DNA of 64,000 nucleotides, from positions 1 through 64,000 of the forward strand of contig CAYNRU010000038.1 in NCBI GenBank assembly GCA_964399635.1. The letters run 5' to 3'. The translations under genes were made by a program, and so were the position numbers. The DNA comes from UBA4615 sp964399635 (GTDB taxonomy: Bacteria; Pseudomonadota; Gammaproteobacteria; Burkholderiales; Burkholderiaceae_E). The notes below the pieces were generated by a model. It did not search any database. It had not been told where the DNA came from and worked only from the letters and a program-made list of their open reading frames with translations. Numbering within the stretch: the stretch's first letter is position 1; the number at the start of each line of letters is the position of its first letter. Of this stretch, positions 51,912 to 60,923 are shown in pieces.

Positions 51912-53398
51912 GCATGAACGTCGTCGTCCTGCTGTACCTGGTCGCCTCGGTGTTCTTCATCCAGGCGCTCAAGGGCCTGTCGCACCCCACGACCTCCATC
52001 CGCGGCAACGTGTTCGGCATGACCGGCATGGCGATCGCGGTGCTCACCACGATCGCGCTGATCTTCATGATGCGCGCCGATGCTGGCGTCGCCGGGCTAG
52101 GCTGGGTGGCGCTGGGCGTGGCGGTCGGCGGAACCGCCGGTGCGGTCATGGCCAACCGGGTCGAGATGACCAAGATGCCCGAGCTGGTGGCGTTCATGCA
52201 CAGCATGATCGGCCTGGCCGCGGTGTTCATCGCGATCGCGGCGGTCGCCGAGCCGTGGGCCTTCGGCATCACCGCCTTCCCCAAGGAGCTGCTGATCGGC
52301 GCGCAGACCCCGGCGGGCACCGTGGTGGCCGACGTCCTGGTCCGCCCGCCCATTCCGGCCGGCAACCGGCTCGAGCTGTTCCTCGGCGCGGCCATCGGCG
52401 CCATCACCTTCAGTGGCTCGGTGATCGCGTTCGGCAAGCTGTCGGGCAAGTACAAGTTCAGGCTGTTCCAGGGCGCTCCGGTGTCGTTCGCCGGCCAGCA
52501 CAAGCTGAACCTGCTGCTGGGCCTGGCGGCGCTCGCGCTCGGCCTGGCGTTCACGTTCACCGAGAGCTGGCCCGCGTTCTTCGCGATGCTCGCGCTGTCG
52601 TTCGTGCTCGGCGTGCTGATCATCATCCCGATCGGCGGCGCCGACATGCCGGTCGTGGTCTCGATGCTGAACAGCTACTCGGGCTGGGCGGCCGCGGGCA
52701 TCGGCTTCTCGCTGAACAACAGCATGCTGATCATCGCAGGCAGCCTGGTGGGCAGCTCGGGCGCGATCCTGAGCTACATCATGTGCAAGGCGATGAACCG
52801 CTCGTTCTTCAACGTGATCCTGGGCGGGTTCGGCGGCGAGGCGGCCGCGGCCGTCGGCGGCGCGCAGCAGCAGCGCCCGGTCAAGAGCGGCTCCGCCGAC
52901 GACGCGGCCTTCCTGATGACCAACGCCGACACCGTCATCATCGTCCCGGGCTACGGCCTGGCGGTGGCGCGCGCGCAGCACGCGCTCAAGGAGCTGGCCC
53001 AGAAGCTCACCGACCACGGCGTCACGGTCAAGTACGCGATCCACCCGGTCGCTGGCCGCATGCCCGGTCACATGAACGTGCTGCTCGCCGAGGCCGAGGT
53101 GCCGTACGACCAGGTCTTCGAGATGGAGGACATCAACTCCGAGTTCGGCCAGGCCGACGTCGTGCTGGTGCTCGGCGCCAACGACGTGGTGAATCCGGCG
53201 GCCAAGGACCCGAAGTCCTCCATCGCCGGCATGCCCATCCTCGAGGCCTACAAGGCCAAGACCATCATCGTCAACAAGCGCTCGATGGCCTCCGGCTACG
53301 CCGGTCTGGACAACGAGCTGTTCTACATGGACAAGACGATGATGGTGTTCGGCGATGCCAAGAAAGTCGTCGAGGACATGGTGAAGGCGGTCGACTGA
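51908..53398 (+). CDS. pntB: NAD(P) transhydrogenase subunit beta
   Basis: A 496-residue subunit. Nine or so helices carry the proton channel, including VAFMHSMIGLAAVFIAIAAV and SYSGWAAAGIGFSLNN. The cytoplasmic NADP-binding domain III has IVPGYGLAVARAQHAL and VLGANDVVNPAAKDP. The ATG at 51908 overlaps the small upstream gene (ATGA). The enzyme makes NADPH from NADH at the expense of the proton gradient. Confidence 0.96.
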   Translation: MSMNVVVLLYLVASVFFIQALKGLSHPTTSIRGNVFGMTGMAIAVLTTIALIFMMRADAGVAGLGWVALGVAVGGTAGAVMANRVEMTKMPELVAFMHSMIGLAAVFIAIAAVAEPWAFGITAFPKELLIGAQTPAGTVVADVLVRPPIPAGNRLELFLGAAIGAITFSGSVIAFGKLSGKYKFRLFQGAPVSFAGQHKLNLLLGLAALALGLAFTFTESWPAFFAMLALSFVLGVLIIIPIGGADMPVVVSMLNSYSGWAAAGIGFSLNNSMLIIAGSLVGSSGAILSYIMCKAMNRSFFNVILGGFGGEAAAAVGGAQQQRPVKSGSADDAAFLMTNADTVIIVPGYGLAVARAQHALKELAQKLTDHGVTVKYAIHPVAGRMPGHMNVLLAEAEVPYDQVFEMEDINSEFGQADVVLVLGANDVVNPAAKDPKSSIAGMPILEAYKAKTIIVNKRSMASGYAGLDNELFYMDKTMMVFGDAKKVVEDMVKAVD

Positions 53399-53513
53399 CG
53401 CTGCGCGGCGGCCTGCGGCGCCGCAGCCGGCCCGTCGGCGGCGTGTCCGCAGGCTTGATACGGGCGCCCGCCGCCCCCATCATTGCCGGCAACCCACCCC
53501 GCAGGAGTTCGCC

Positions 53514-53894
53514 ATGGAAACCCAGACGCTCGCGACCGCGGCCGACCCGGCCAGGCTCGATACGCTGAAGAAAGTCTGCCTGATCGACTATGCGCTGCAC
53601 ATCGCGGGGCCCCTGCTGTCGATGGGCGCGCTGTCGGTCATCGCGCTGATCATCAACTACATCAAGCGCGACGACGCCCGGGGCACGATCTACGAAAGCC
53701 ACATGAACTGGATGATCCGTACGTTCTGGTGGACGGTGTTGTGGGTCGTGGTCTCGTTCCTGCCAGCGCTGCTGCTGACGGTGATCACCTTCGGCCTGTT
53801 GTCCTTCCTCTTCGTGGTGCCTGTGATCTGGTACCTGTACCGAATGATCAAGGGAGTTCTGTGGCTCAACGATGGCCGGCCCATGCCGGCATGA
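53514..53894 (+). CDS. DUF4870-type membrane protein
   Basis: A 126-residue protein with helices around LIDYALHIAGPLLSMGALSVIALIIN, WWTVLWVVVSFLPALLLTVI and LLSFLFVVPVIWYLYRMI. The linking region YIKRDDARGTIYESHMNWMIRTF is typical of COG3671/DUF4870 proteins. Function unknown. The stop overlaps the start of the next lipoprotein gene (ATGA), suggesting coupled expression. Confidence 0.75.
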   Translation: METQTLATAADPARLDTLKKVCLIDYALHIAGPLLSMGALSVIALIINYIKRDDARGTIYESHMNWMIRTFWWTVLWVVVSFLPALLLTVITFGLLSFLFVVPVIWYLYRMIKGVLWLNDGRPMPA

Positions 53895-54607
53895 CCGACC
53901 CGGTCCGGCGTGCACTGCTGGTCGCGGCGGCCGCACTGCCCGCCGCCTGCGCCGCCCCCGGCTCGAGCGGCCCCTCTACGTCGGTCAACGCGGCCACGCT
54001 GCGCGTCGGCGACCGCTGGCGCTACCAGCTGATCAACCGGTTCCGGAACCAGTGGATCGGAGCGCCCGTGTGGGAGGTCGCCGCGACCGAGCCCGAGTTG
54101 CTCCTGAAGGTGACCAACCTGAGGGGCGGCGCCGTGCTCGAGGAGCGCTGGGCCGACCCGTGGCGCGTGCGCGAGGAGATCATCTTCGGGATCCCGATGG
54201 TGTACGCCGAGCCGCAGCCCCTCGTGCCCGTCCCGATCGAGGCCGGCCGGGTCCTGAACACCGTCACCACGTACCGCGAGGCGGGCAGCGGCCCGGCCCG
54301 GCCGTGGCGCCAGCGGCTGTCCAGCGGTCCGTGGGAGACCATCGAGGTGCCGGCGGGCCGCTACGAGTGCCTGCGCATCAGCCGCTTCGTCGCCTTCACC
54401 CACCCCGACACCTTTCGGGCATCGTCGACCCGCAGCGAGACCCTGTGGTACGCGCCCGCGGTGGGCCGCTGGGTGCAGCGCGAATGGCGCGGTGAGTACG
54501 TGAGCCTGGGGCAGGGCGATGGCAACCCCGCCGAGGGCCTGACCGCCCCCGAGGAGTGGCAGATGCTGCAACTGACCGCGTGGCTGCCCGCAGCCACGTC
54601 TGGATGA
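53891..54607 (+). CDS. Putative lipoprotein, first of a tandem paralogue pair
   Basis: A 238-residue exported protein. The N terminus ALLVAAAALPAACAAPG holds a lipobox (LPAAC) at about residue 20. The body includes LRVGDRWRYQLINRF, EERWADPW, VPAGRYECLRISRFVAFTHPDTF and ETLWYAPAVGRWVQREW. The same segments recur in the next gene. No known domain recognised. Coupled to the DUF4870 gene by ATGA overlap. Confidence 0.7.
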   Translation: MTDPVRRALLVAAAALPAACAAPGSSGPSTSVNAATLRVGDRWRYQLINRFRNQWIGAPVWEVAATEPELLLKVTNLRGGAVLEERWADPWRVREEIIFGIPMVYAEPQPLVPVPIEAGRVLNTVTTYREAGSGPARPWRQRLSSGPWETIEVPAGRYECLRISRFVAFTHPDTFRASSTRSETLWYAPAVGRWVQREWRGEYVSLGQGDGNPAEGLTAPEEWQMLQLTAWLPAATSG

Positions 54608-54636
54608 ACCCACGACCCCGACACTGGGAGGCCCGC

Positions 54637-55392
54637 ATGAGCACGAGTACGATCAATCCCCTCCGGCGCAGGTCGGTGGGCGGCCTGCTGTCCATCCCCG
54701 CCTGGACGGCGCTCGGCTCGGTTGCCGCGCTGGGAGCGGGCTGCACGGCGCCCGCCACGTTGCCCGCGCCGGCCGGCGCCGAGCCGCTTCCCGCGCCCGC
54801 GCTGCGCGTGGGCGACCGCTGGCGCTATGTGCTGATCAACCGCTACAACGGCGGCCGCATCGGCGAGACCTCGGTCGAGGTTGTCGCCGTGTCCCCCGAG
54901 ATCCGCCTGCGGGTCGATCCGGGCGGCGGCGCCGCGGTGACCGAGGAACGCTATGCCGATGCCTGGTCGGTGCTCGTGGACGGTACCTACGACAGCCGCA
55001 TCACCTTCGAGACCCCGGTGCCGGTGGTGCCGCCGGGCGCGCGGACCGGGCTCTCGATCCGCAGCAGCACGCGCTACCGCAGCGAGGTCTCGAACGACCT
55101 GCTGGCTTGGAACCAGCAACTCACGGTGCGGGGCTGGGAACGGGTGCAAGTCCCGGCCGGCAGCTTCACGGCGCTGCGGATCGAGCGGATGATCCAGTTC
55201 AAGCACCCGGACGTGTTCCGCTTCGACCCGCTGCGCACCGACACGCTGTGGTATGCGCCGGAGGTCGGGCGCTGGGTGATGCGCGAGTGGACTGGCAACT
55301 ACATGTCCGGCGGGCCGCAGCCGATGCGCTCGCGCAGCCTTGAGGACTGGGTGCAGTGGCAGCTGTCGGCCTGGGAGCCGGCGAAGCGCTAG
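54637..55392 (+). CDS. Putative lipoprotein, second of a tandem paralogue pair
   Basis: A 251-residue paralogue of the previous gene, with LRVGDRWRYVLINRY, EERYADAW, VPAGSFTALRIERMIQFKHP and TDTLWYAPEVGRWVMREW in the same order. The N-terminal region NPLRRRSVGGLLSIPAW precedes a lipobox-like LGAGC. ATG 54637 has GGGAGG about 6 bases upstream. The pair probably arose by duplication; roles unknown. Confidence 0.7.
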   Translation: MSTSTINPLRRRSVGGLLSIPAWTALGSVAALGAGCTAPATLPAPAGAEPLPAPALRVGDRWRYVLINRYNGGRIGETSVEVVAVSPEIRLRVDPGGGAAVTEERYADAWSVLVDGTYDSRITFETPVPVVPPGARTGLSIRSSTRYRSEVSNDLLAWNQQLTVRGWERVQVPAGSFTALRIERMIQFKHPDVFRFDPLRTDTLWYAPEVGRWVMREWTGNYMSGGPQPMRSRSLEDWVQWQLSAWEPAKR

Positions 55393-55400
55393 CTGGCGGG

Positions 55401-55757
55401 TCAGGGCCCTGCTGCAGGGCCCTTGGTGTCCTCGCGCGGAACCACCATCCGGGCGGGGAAGCGCGGCGGCGAGGACCACGCCGGGACCGCGCGCGGCTCG
55501 GCCGCCGGTGACGCGTGCGTCGAGACGGCTTCGTCGACCGCGGCGGTGACCCGGCGCAGCTGACGGATGCCGACCAGCGAGGCGACCAGGCACTCGACCA
55601 CGGGCACCCACAGCGGCAGGTCGATCACACCCGCCAGCACCAAGGCGGCATGCGCCAGCAGCGCGGCGCCCACCAGGGTCCAGGCGGTCGAGACGGGGCG
55701 CTTAGACGCCAGCGCCCCAGCATGAGCGGCCGTCGCGCGGACTTCCTGCTGCTTCAT
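55401..55757 (-). CDS. Hypothetical small membrane protein
   Basis: A 118-residue protein with two hydrophobic segments (AWTLVGAALLAHAALVLAGVI and LPLWVPVVECLVASLVGIRQL) and a hydrophilic C-terminal tail. No family recognised. The start ATG 55757 (MKQQEVRATA) was preferred over a longer frame to 55850. The 3' end is only 9 bp from the convergent lipoprotein gene; a GGGCCCTG hairpin at 55403-55423 lies within its last codons. Confidence 0.5.
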   Translation of the reverse strand: MKQQEVRATAAHAGALASKRPVSTAWTLVGAALLAHAALVLAGVIDLPLWVPVVECLVASLVGIRQLRRVTAAVDEAVSTHASPAAEPRAVPAWSSPPRFPARMVVPREDTKGPAAGP

Positions 55758-55869
55758 GATGCCGGCCGATGAGTGATCGAATGAGGCGAGGCTACCACTT
55801 CGATCGGGCTCCGCCCGTGTGCGCCAGGGGTGGGTCGTCCGCTCATCCAATCCGGACTATCCGATCGGA

Positions 55870-56835
55870 TCAGGCGAGCACCCGTCCGATATGAACAGCG
55901 ACCTCTTTGACCTGCGGCCACCGACCAAGCCCGCCGATCGACCGCGCGGACGGCCCCCACGGACCGGAGCGCGCCGGATCGCCGGGCCCGAAGACGCCGA
56001 GCACCGGCGCATCGACCGCCGCGGCGAGGTGCATCGGCCCGGAGTCGTTGGCGACCGTCAGGCGCGCCCGCGCGCATAGTGCCGCGTAGGCGCCGAGCCC
56101 AAGACCCGTCAGCTGCGCGGCGGCGGGCGCCGCCTCGCGCGCGGCCGCCTCCTCCCCCGGCCCGGGGCAGCACACCATCCGCAGGCCATCGGCCGCGAGG
56201 CCGCGTACGAGCTCCGGGAAGCCGGGCCAGACCTTCGGGGCACCGCCGGTGGTGCCAGCGGCGAGCGGCGCGACCAGCACGAAGCCGGATGGGCCCTGCC
56301 CGTCGCCCAGGCCAGCCGAGCGCAGCGCCTCGTCCGCCGCCGCGACGTGTGCCGGCGCGAGCCGCAGCCCGAGCCGGGCGGGCGGCGCCTCGGGCAGCGG
56401 CGGCAGCGACAGCCAGGCGGCCGTCTCGCGCGCGAGGCGCCAGTAGACCGCCACTTCGTGCAGCCCGCCGGCGGGCCGCGCAACGCCGCGCCCGAGCAGC
56501 AGCGAGCGCCCGTCCCGGCGATGGCCGAGCGCGGACACGCCGGCCAGCCTGAAGGCTGCGGCGCTCGACCAGGAGTTGGTCAGCAGCAGCCCGTGCCGCA
56601 CGCCGAGCGGACGCAGCGCACCCGCCGCAGCGCGGATGCCGGACGGCAGGCGCAGCACCGGCCAGCCGTGGCCGGCGAGCAGGTCGGCGGCCCAGCGCGC
56701 ACCGACCGGCCTCAGCGCCAGCCCGCAGGCCTCCAGCGCCGACAGCGCCGGCAGCGCCATGCAGACGTCGCCCACCCAGTTGGGCAGCCGCAGCACCAGC
56801 TCGCGCGGTCCGGGGGTCTCCACCACCGCAGGCAT
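55870..56835 (-). CDS. Glycosyltransferase family 9 protein (heptosyltransferase-like)
   Basis: A 321-residue GT-B transferase. RLPNWVGDVCMALPALSAL is the GT9 start motif of ADP-heptose:LPS heptosyltransferases such as WaaF, and ANDSGPMHLAAAVDAPVLGVFGPGDP holds the acceptor Asp/Ser-Gly-Pro region. It lies at the end of the glcDEF group with a 14-bp gap, unusual company for an LPS gene. Acceptor unknown. Confidence 0.8.
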   Translation of the reverse strand: MPAVVETPGPRELVLRLPNWVGDVCMALPALSALEACGLALRPVGARWAADLLAGHGWPVLRLPSGIRAAAGALRPLGVRHGLLLTNSWSSAAAFRLAGVSALGHRRDGRSLLLGRGVARPAGGLHEVAVYWRLARETAAWLSLPPLPEAPPARLGLRLAPAHVAAADEALRSAGLGDGQGPSGFVLVAPLAAGTTGGAPKVWPGFPELVRGLAADGLRMVCCPGPGEEAAAREAAPAAAQLTGLGLGAYAALCARARLTVANDSGPMHLAAAVDAPVLGVFGPGDPARSGPWGPSARSIGGLGRWPQVKEVAVHIGRVLA

Positions 56836-56849
56836 GTCGCGGGTTGCTG

Positions 56850-58160
56850 TCAGCCGGGCTGCGCGGCGAGCGCCTGGTCGACCCATTCGATCCAGTGGCG
56901 CACCGGCGTCCCGGTCCCCGACTGGAGGTGCGTCAGGCATCCGATGTTGGCCGACAGGATCGCCTGCGGCGCGCCGGCCTGAAGGTGCCCGAGCTTGCGG
57001 TCGCGCAGCTGCCTGGAGAGGTCGGCCTGCAGCACCGAGTAGGTGCCCGCCGAGCCGCAGCACAGATGGGACTCGGCAAAGGGCGCCAGCTCCGCCCCGC
57101 AGGCGGCCAGCAGCGCCTCGACCGCACCGCGCACCTGCTGGCCGTGCTGCAGCGTGCACGGCGGGTGGAAGGCGACCCGCCGCGGCGGCGCGCCGGCCTG
57201 GCCGGCCTCGGTCATCGGAGCGAGCCGCGCGCGCAGGCGCTCCGACTCCGCCGGCAGGAACTCGGCGAGGTCGCGGGTCAGCTGCGCGACGCGGCGCGCC
57301 TTGTCGGCATAGGCCGGGTCGTCGCGCAGCAGGTGGCCATACTCCTTGAGCATCGCGCCGCAGCCCGACGCGTTGGCGACGATCGCCTCGACGCCCTGAC
57401 CGCCCGATGCCGCGAGTGCGCCCCCATCGGTGCGCGACACCGCGCTGCCGTCGATCCAGGGCCACCAGGCGTCGATGTTGCGGCGCGCCTCGTGGAGCGC
57501 GCCCGCGTGGTCGTCGAGGTGGTGGCGGATGGCGCCGCAGCAGCCGGAGCGGGTGGCCACGACCGACTGGACGCCGACGGCGTCGAGCACGCGCGCGGTC
57601 GCCGCGTCGATGGCGGGGATCATCCCGGGCTGCACGCAGCCCTGCAGCAGCAGCACCTTGCGCGCATGGACGCGCTGCGGCCAGCGGCCCGGGTCGCGGC
57701 GCTCGGGCACCTTCGCCTTGACGGCGGCAGGCAGCAGCGGACGCACCACCTGGCCCACGCGCATCGCGGGCTCGAACAGCCAGCGCCGGGTCAGGCCCTC
57801 GCGCAGCGCGCCGCGCATCACCCGCTCGCCGAGCGGCCGCTGGACGCGCTGGTCGACCAGCTTGCGGCCGATGTCGACGAGGTGGCCGTAGCGCACGCCC
57901 GACGGGCAGGTGCTCTCGCAGTTGCGGCAGGTCAGGCAGCGGTCGAGGTGCAGCTGCGTCTCGCGGGTGGGCGGCACCCCTTCCATCACCTGCTTCATCA
58001 GGTAGATGCGGCCGCGCGGGCCGTCGAGCTCGTCGCCGAGCAGCTGGTAGGTCGGGCAGGTCGCGGTGCAGAACCCGCAGTGCACGCAGGATCGCAGGAT
58101 CGAGTCGGCCTCCACGCCCTCGGGTGTGCCGCGCAGCCAGTCGGCCAGGTGCGTTTCCAT
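56850..58160 (-). CDS. glcF: Glycolate oxidase iron-sulfur subunit
   Basis: A 436-residue GlcF. Two [4Fe-4S] motifs are present: CVHCGFCTATCP and CLTCRNCESTCP. Two CCG domains include SGCCGAIRHH and HLCCGSAGTY. Together with GlcD and GlcE it oxidises glycolate to glyoxylate and passes electrons to the respiratory chain. It follows glcE after 9 bp. Confidence 0.95.
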   Translation of the reverse strand: METHLADWLRGTPEGVEADSILRSCVHCGFCTATCPTYQLLGDELDGPRGRIYLMKQVMEGVPPTRETQLHLDRCLTCRNCESTCPSGVRYGHLVDIGRKLVDQRVQRPLGERVMRGALREGLTRRWLFEPAMRVGQVVRPLLPAAVKAKVPERRDPGRWPQRVHARKVLLLQGCVQPGMIPAIDAATARVLDAVGVQSVVATRSGCCGAIRHHLDDHAGALHEARRNIDAWWPWIDGSAVSRTDGGALAASGGQGVEAIVANASGCGAMLKEYGHLLRDDPAYADKARRVAQLTRDLAEFLPAESERLRARLAPMTEAGQAGAPPRRVAFHPPCTLQHGQQVRGAVEALLAACGAELAPFAESHLCCGSAGTYSVLQADLSRQLRDRKLGHLQAGAPQAILSANIGCLTHLQSGTGTPVRHWIEWVDQALAAQPG

Positions 58161-58169
58161 CGGGTCTCG

Positions 58170-59324
58170 TCAGAGGCCGGCGACCAGCCGGCCAGGATTG
58201 AAGATGCCGCGCGGATCGAACTCGCGCTTGATGCGACGGTGCAACTCGAGCACCGCCGGCGCGAGCGGCGCGAACACACCGGGCGACTTGTCGCGGCTGC
58301 GAAAGAGCGTCGCGGTGCCGCCGACGGTCGCCGCCGCCTGGCGCACGAGCGTAGGCTCGGCATCGGTGCGGAACCAGCGCAGCGCACCGCCCCACTCGAT
58401 CAGCTGGCGACCGGGGAACTCGAAGGGCTGCGCGGTCGATGGCACGGACAGGCGCCACAGCGGCTGCTCGCCGTCGAAGAACGGGTCGGTCTGCTCGCGG
58501 ATGCCGTCCCAGAACGGCACGGCCCGCTCGGGCTCGACCACCTGTGCGCCGTGCTCGTCGACGAAGCGGCGCACCGCCGCGTCGACCGCGGCCCTGGCGC
58601 CCGACAGGCGTACGCCGAGGTCGCCGGCGTGCCAGGCGGTCGCCGAGATCGGCAGCGGCAATCCGGCCCAGCGGTTCATGTGGACGAGGGCGTCGCGCAG
58701 GCCCGCCCCGATCGCCACCGTCTGCTCGGCCGCCGGCACCGGCAGCACCTTCAGCGACACCTGAACGATGGGCCCGAGAAAGCCGAGCGAGCCCGCCACC
58801 AGGCGCGCCACGTCGTAGCCGGCGACGTTCTTCATCACCTGGCCGCCGAAGTGCATCAGCTCGCCGGTCGGGTCCATCAGCACGGCGCCCAGCATGAAGT
58901 CGCGCACCGCGCCCGCGCTCGCGCGGCGCGGGCCCGACAGGCCGGCCGCGACCATGCCGCCGACGGTGGCGCCGGGGCCGAAGTGCGGCGGCTCGAAGGC
59001 CAGGCACTGACGCTGCGCGGCGAGCGCCGCCTCGAGCTCGACCAGGGGCGTTCCGCAGCGCGCGGTGACCACCAGCTCGGTCGGCTCGTAGGCGACGATG
59101 CCATCGATCGAGCGCAGGTCGAGCGGGTCGCCCCCGCCCGGCTCGCCGTAGAAGTCCTTGGTCCCACCGCAGCGCAACCGCAACCTGATCCGGTCGGCAT
59201 CGGCTGCGCGCACGCAATCGCGCAGCGCGCGCAGCGCGGGGTCCGCGGGCAGCGGTCCGGGCATCGGGGCGGCGGGCGCGATCGGCACGGCGCCCGCCGG
59301 CGTGGCGGTCGGTTGCGTCGGCAT
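58170..59324 (-). CDS. glcE: Glycolate oxidase FAD-binding subunit
   Basis: A 384-residue GlcE. LRCGGTKDFYGEP and FGPGATVGGMVAAGLSGPRRA form the FAD-binding PCMH-type domain, and GQVMKNVAGYDVARLVAGSLG is also typical. The C-terminal FDPRGIFNPGRL ends the family domain. It starts 5 bp after glcD. Confidence 0.93.
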   Translation of the reverse strand: MPTQPTATPAGAVPIAPAAPMPGPLPADPALRALRDCVRAADADRIRLRLRCGGTKDFYGEPGGGDPLDLRSIDGIVAYEPTELVVTARCGTPLVELEAALAAQRQCLAFEPPHFGPGATVGGMVAAGLSGPRRASAGAVRDFMLGAVLMDPTGELMHFGGQVMKNVAGYDVARLVAGSLGFLGPIVQVSLKVLPVPAAEQTVAIGAGLRDALVHMNRWAGLPLPISATAWHAGDLGVRLSGARAAVDAAVRRFVDEHGAQVVEPERAVPFWDGIREQTDPFFDGEQPLWRLSVPSTAQPFEFPGRQLIEWGGALRWFRTDAEPTLVRQAAATVGGTATLFRSRDKSPGVFAPLAPAVLELHRRIKREFDPRGIFNPGRLVAGL

Positions 59325-59329
59325 CGGGT

Positions 59330-60865
59330 TCAGAAGCGGGGGATGTCGGGGAAAGCGAGGCGCCCGGCCTGCACGTGCATCTTGCCGTACTCGGCACAGC
59401 GCGCGAGCGAGGGGATGCCCTTGCCCGGATTCAGCAGGCCCGGTGGATCGAACGCGCGTTTGAGCGCGAAGAAGGCCCCGCGCTCGGCCGGCGAGAACTG
59501 CACGCACATGGAGTTGATCTTCTCGATGCCCACGCCGTGCTCGCCGGTGACCGTGCCGCCCAGCTCGACACACAGCTCGAGGATGTCGGCGCCGAAGCGG
59601 TCCGCCCGCTCCCACTCGCCCGGCTGGTTGGAGTCGAACAGGATCAGCGGATGCAGGTTGCCGTCGCCCGCGTGGAACACGTTCATGCAGCGCAGCCCGT
59701 AGGTGCGCTCCATCCCGGCGATCGCGGTGAGCATCCGGCCGAGGTTCTTGCGCGGGATCGTGCCGTCCATGCAGTAGTAGTCGGGCGAGATCCGGCCGGC
59801 CGCGGGGAAGGCGTTCTTGCGGCCCGACCAGAAGCGCAGCCGCTCGGCCTCGGAGGCGGACACGACCAGCGCGGTGGCTCCGGCCTCGCGCAGCACCTGC
59901 TGCATCCGCTCGATCTCCTCCTCGACCTCCTCGGGCGTGCCGTCGGACTCGGCAAGCAGGATCGCCTCGGCGTCGAGGTCGTAGCCGGCCTTCACGAAGG
60001 GCTCGACCGCGGCGCTCGCCTTTCGGTCCATCATCTCGAGGCCGGCGGGAATGATGCCGGCGCCGATGATCGCGGCGACCGCGTCGCCCGCCCGCACGAC
60101 GTCGTCGAACGAGGCCATGACCACCCGCGCAAGCTGCGGCTTGGGCACCAGCTTCACGGTGGCCTCGGTGACCACCAGCAGCATGCCCTCCGAGCCGATC
60201 GCGAGGGCGAGCAGGTCCAGGCCCGGCGAGTCGAGTGCACCGCTGCCGAGTTCGAGGATATCGCCGTCGATGGTCAGGCCGCGGATACGCAGCACGTTGT
60301 GCACGGTCAGCCCGTACTTCAGGCAGTGCACGCCGCCGGAGTTCTCGGCGAGGTTGCCCCCGATCGAGCAGGCGATCTGCGAGGAGGGATCGGGGGCGTA
60401 GTACAGGCCGAGCGGCGCGGCCGCCTCGCTGATCGCAAGGTTGCGCACACCGGGCTGCACGCGCGCCGTGCGGGCGGCCGCGTCGAGCGCCAGGATCCGG
60501 TTGAGGCGGGCGAGCGACAGCACCACGCCGCAGGCGTGCGGCATCGCGCCACCCGACAGGCTGGTGCCGGCGCCGCGCGCGACCACCGGCACGTCGAGCT
60601 CGCGGCAGGCGCGCAGCACCTGCTGCACCTGCGCCTCGGTCTCGGGCAGGCAGACCGCCACCGGCAGCTGGCGGAACGCCGACAGGCCGTCGCATTCGTA
60701 GGGCCGCGTCTGCTCGACGCCGGCCAGCAGGCAGTGCGCGGGCAGCACCGCGCGCAGCGCGGCGACGATCGCCCGGCTGCGCGCGGCATCGGGCGCGGCC
60801 GTGACGTCATCCCAACGCAGGTCGGGCGCCGCGGCCCGGCGCGCCACCGGATCGGGCGCGTTCAT
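59330..60865 (-). CDS. glcD: Glycolate oxidase subunit GlcD
   Basis: A 511-residue FAD-linked oxidase. VVARGAGTSLSGGAMPHACG is the FAD-binding loop, SIGGNLAENSGGVHCLKYG follows, and AGDGNLHPL plus EHGVGIEK are the substrate-side signatures. ATG 60865 (MNAPDPVARRA) is chosen over the GTG at 60883. First gene of glcDEF, reading toward the glycosyltransferase. Confidence 0.95.
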   Translation of the reverse strand: MNAPDPVARRAAAPDLRWDDVTAAPDAARSRAIVAALRAVLPAHCLLAGVEQTRPYECDGLSAFRQLPVAVCLPETEAQVQQVLRACRELDVPVVARGAGTSLSGGAMPHACGVVLSLARLNRILALDAAARTARVQPGVRNLAISEAAAPLGLYYAPDPSSQIACSIGGNLAENSGGVHCLKYGLTVHNVLRIRGLTIDGDILELGSGALDSPGLDLLALAIGSEGMLLVVTEATVKLVPKPQLARVVMASFDDVVRAGDAVAAIIGAGIIPAGLEMMDRKASAAVEPFVKAGYDLDAEAILLAESDGTPEEVEEEIERMQQVLREAGATALVVSASEAERLRFWSGRKNAFPAAGRISPDYYCMDGTIPRKNLGRMLTAIAGMERTYGLRCMNVFHAGDGNLHPLILFDSNQPGEWERADRFGADILELCVELGGTVTGEHGVGIEKINSMCVQFSPAERGAFFALKRAFDPPGLLNPGKGIPSLARCAEYGKMHVQAGRLAFPDIPRF

Positions 60866-60923
60866 CGGCGTGCTCGGCCGCACGCGCGTACGGCGCGGGG
60901 CGGCGCGATGACGCCTTGCGACC

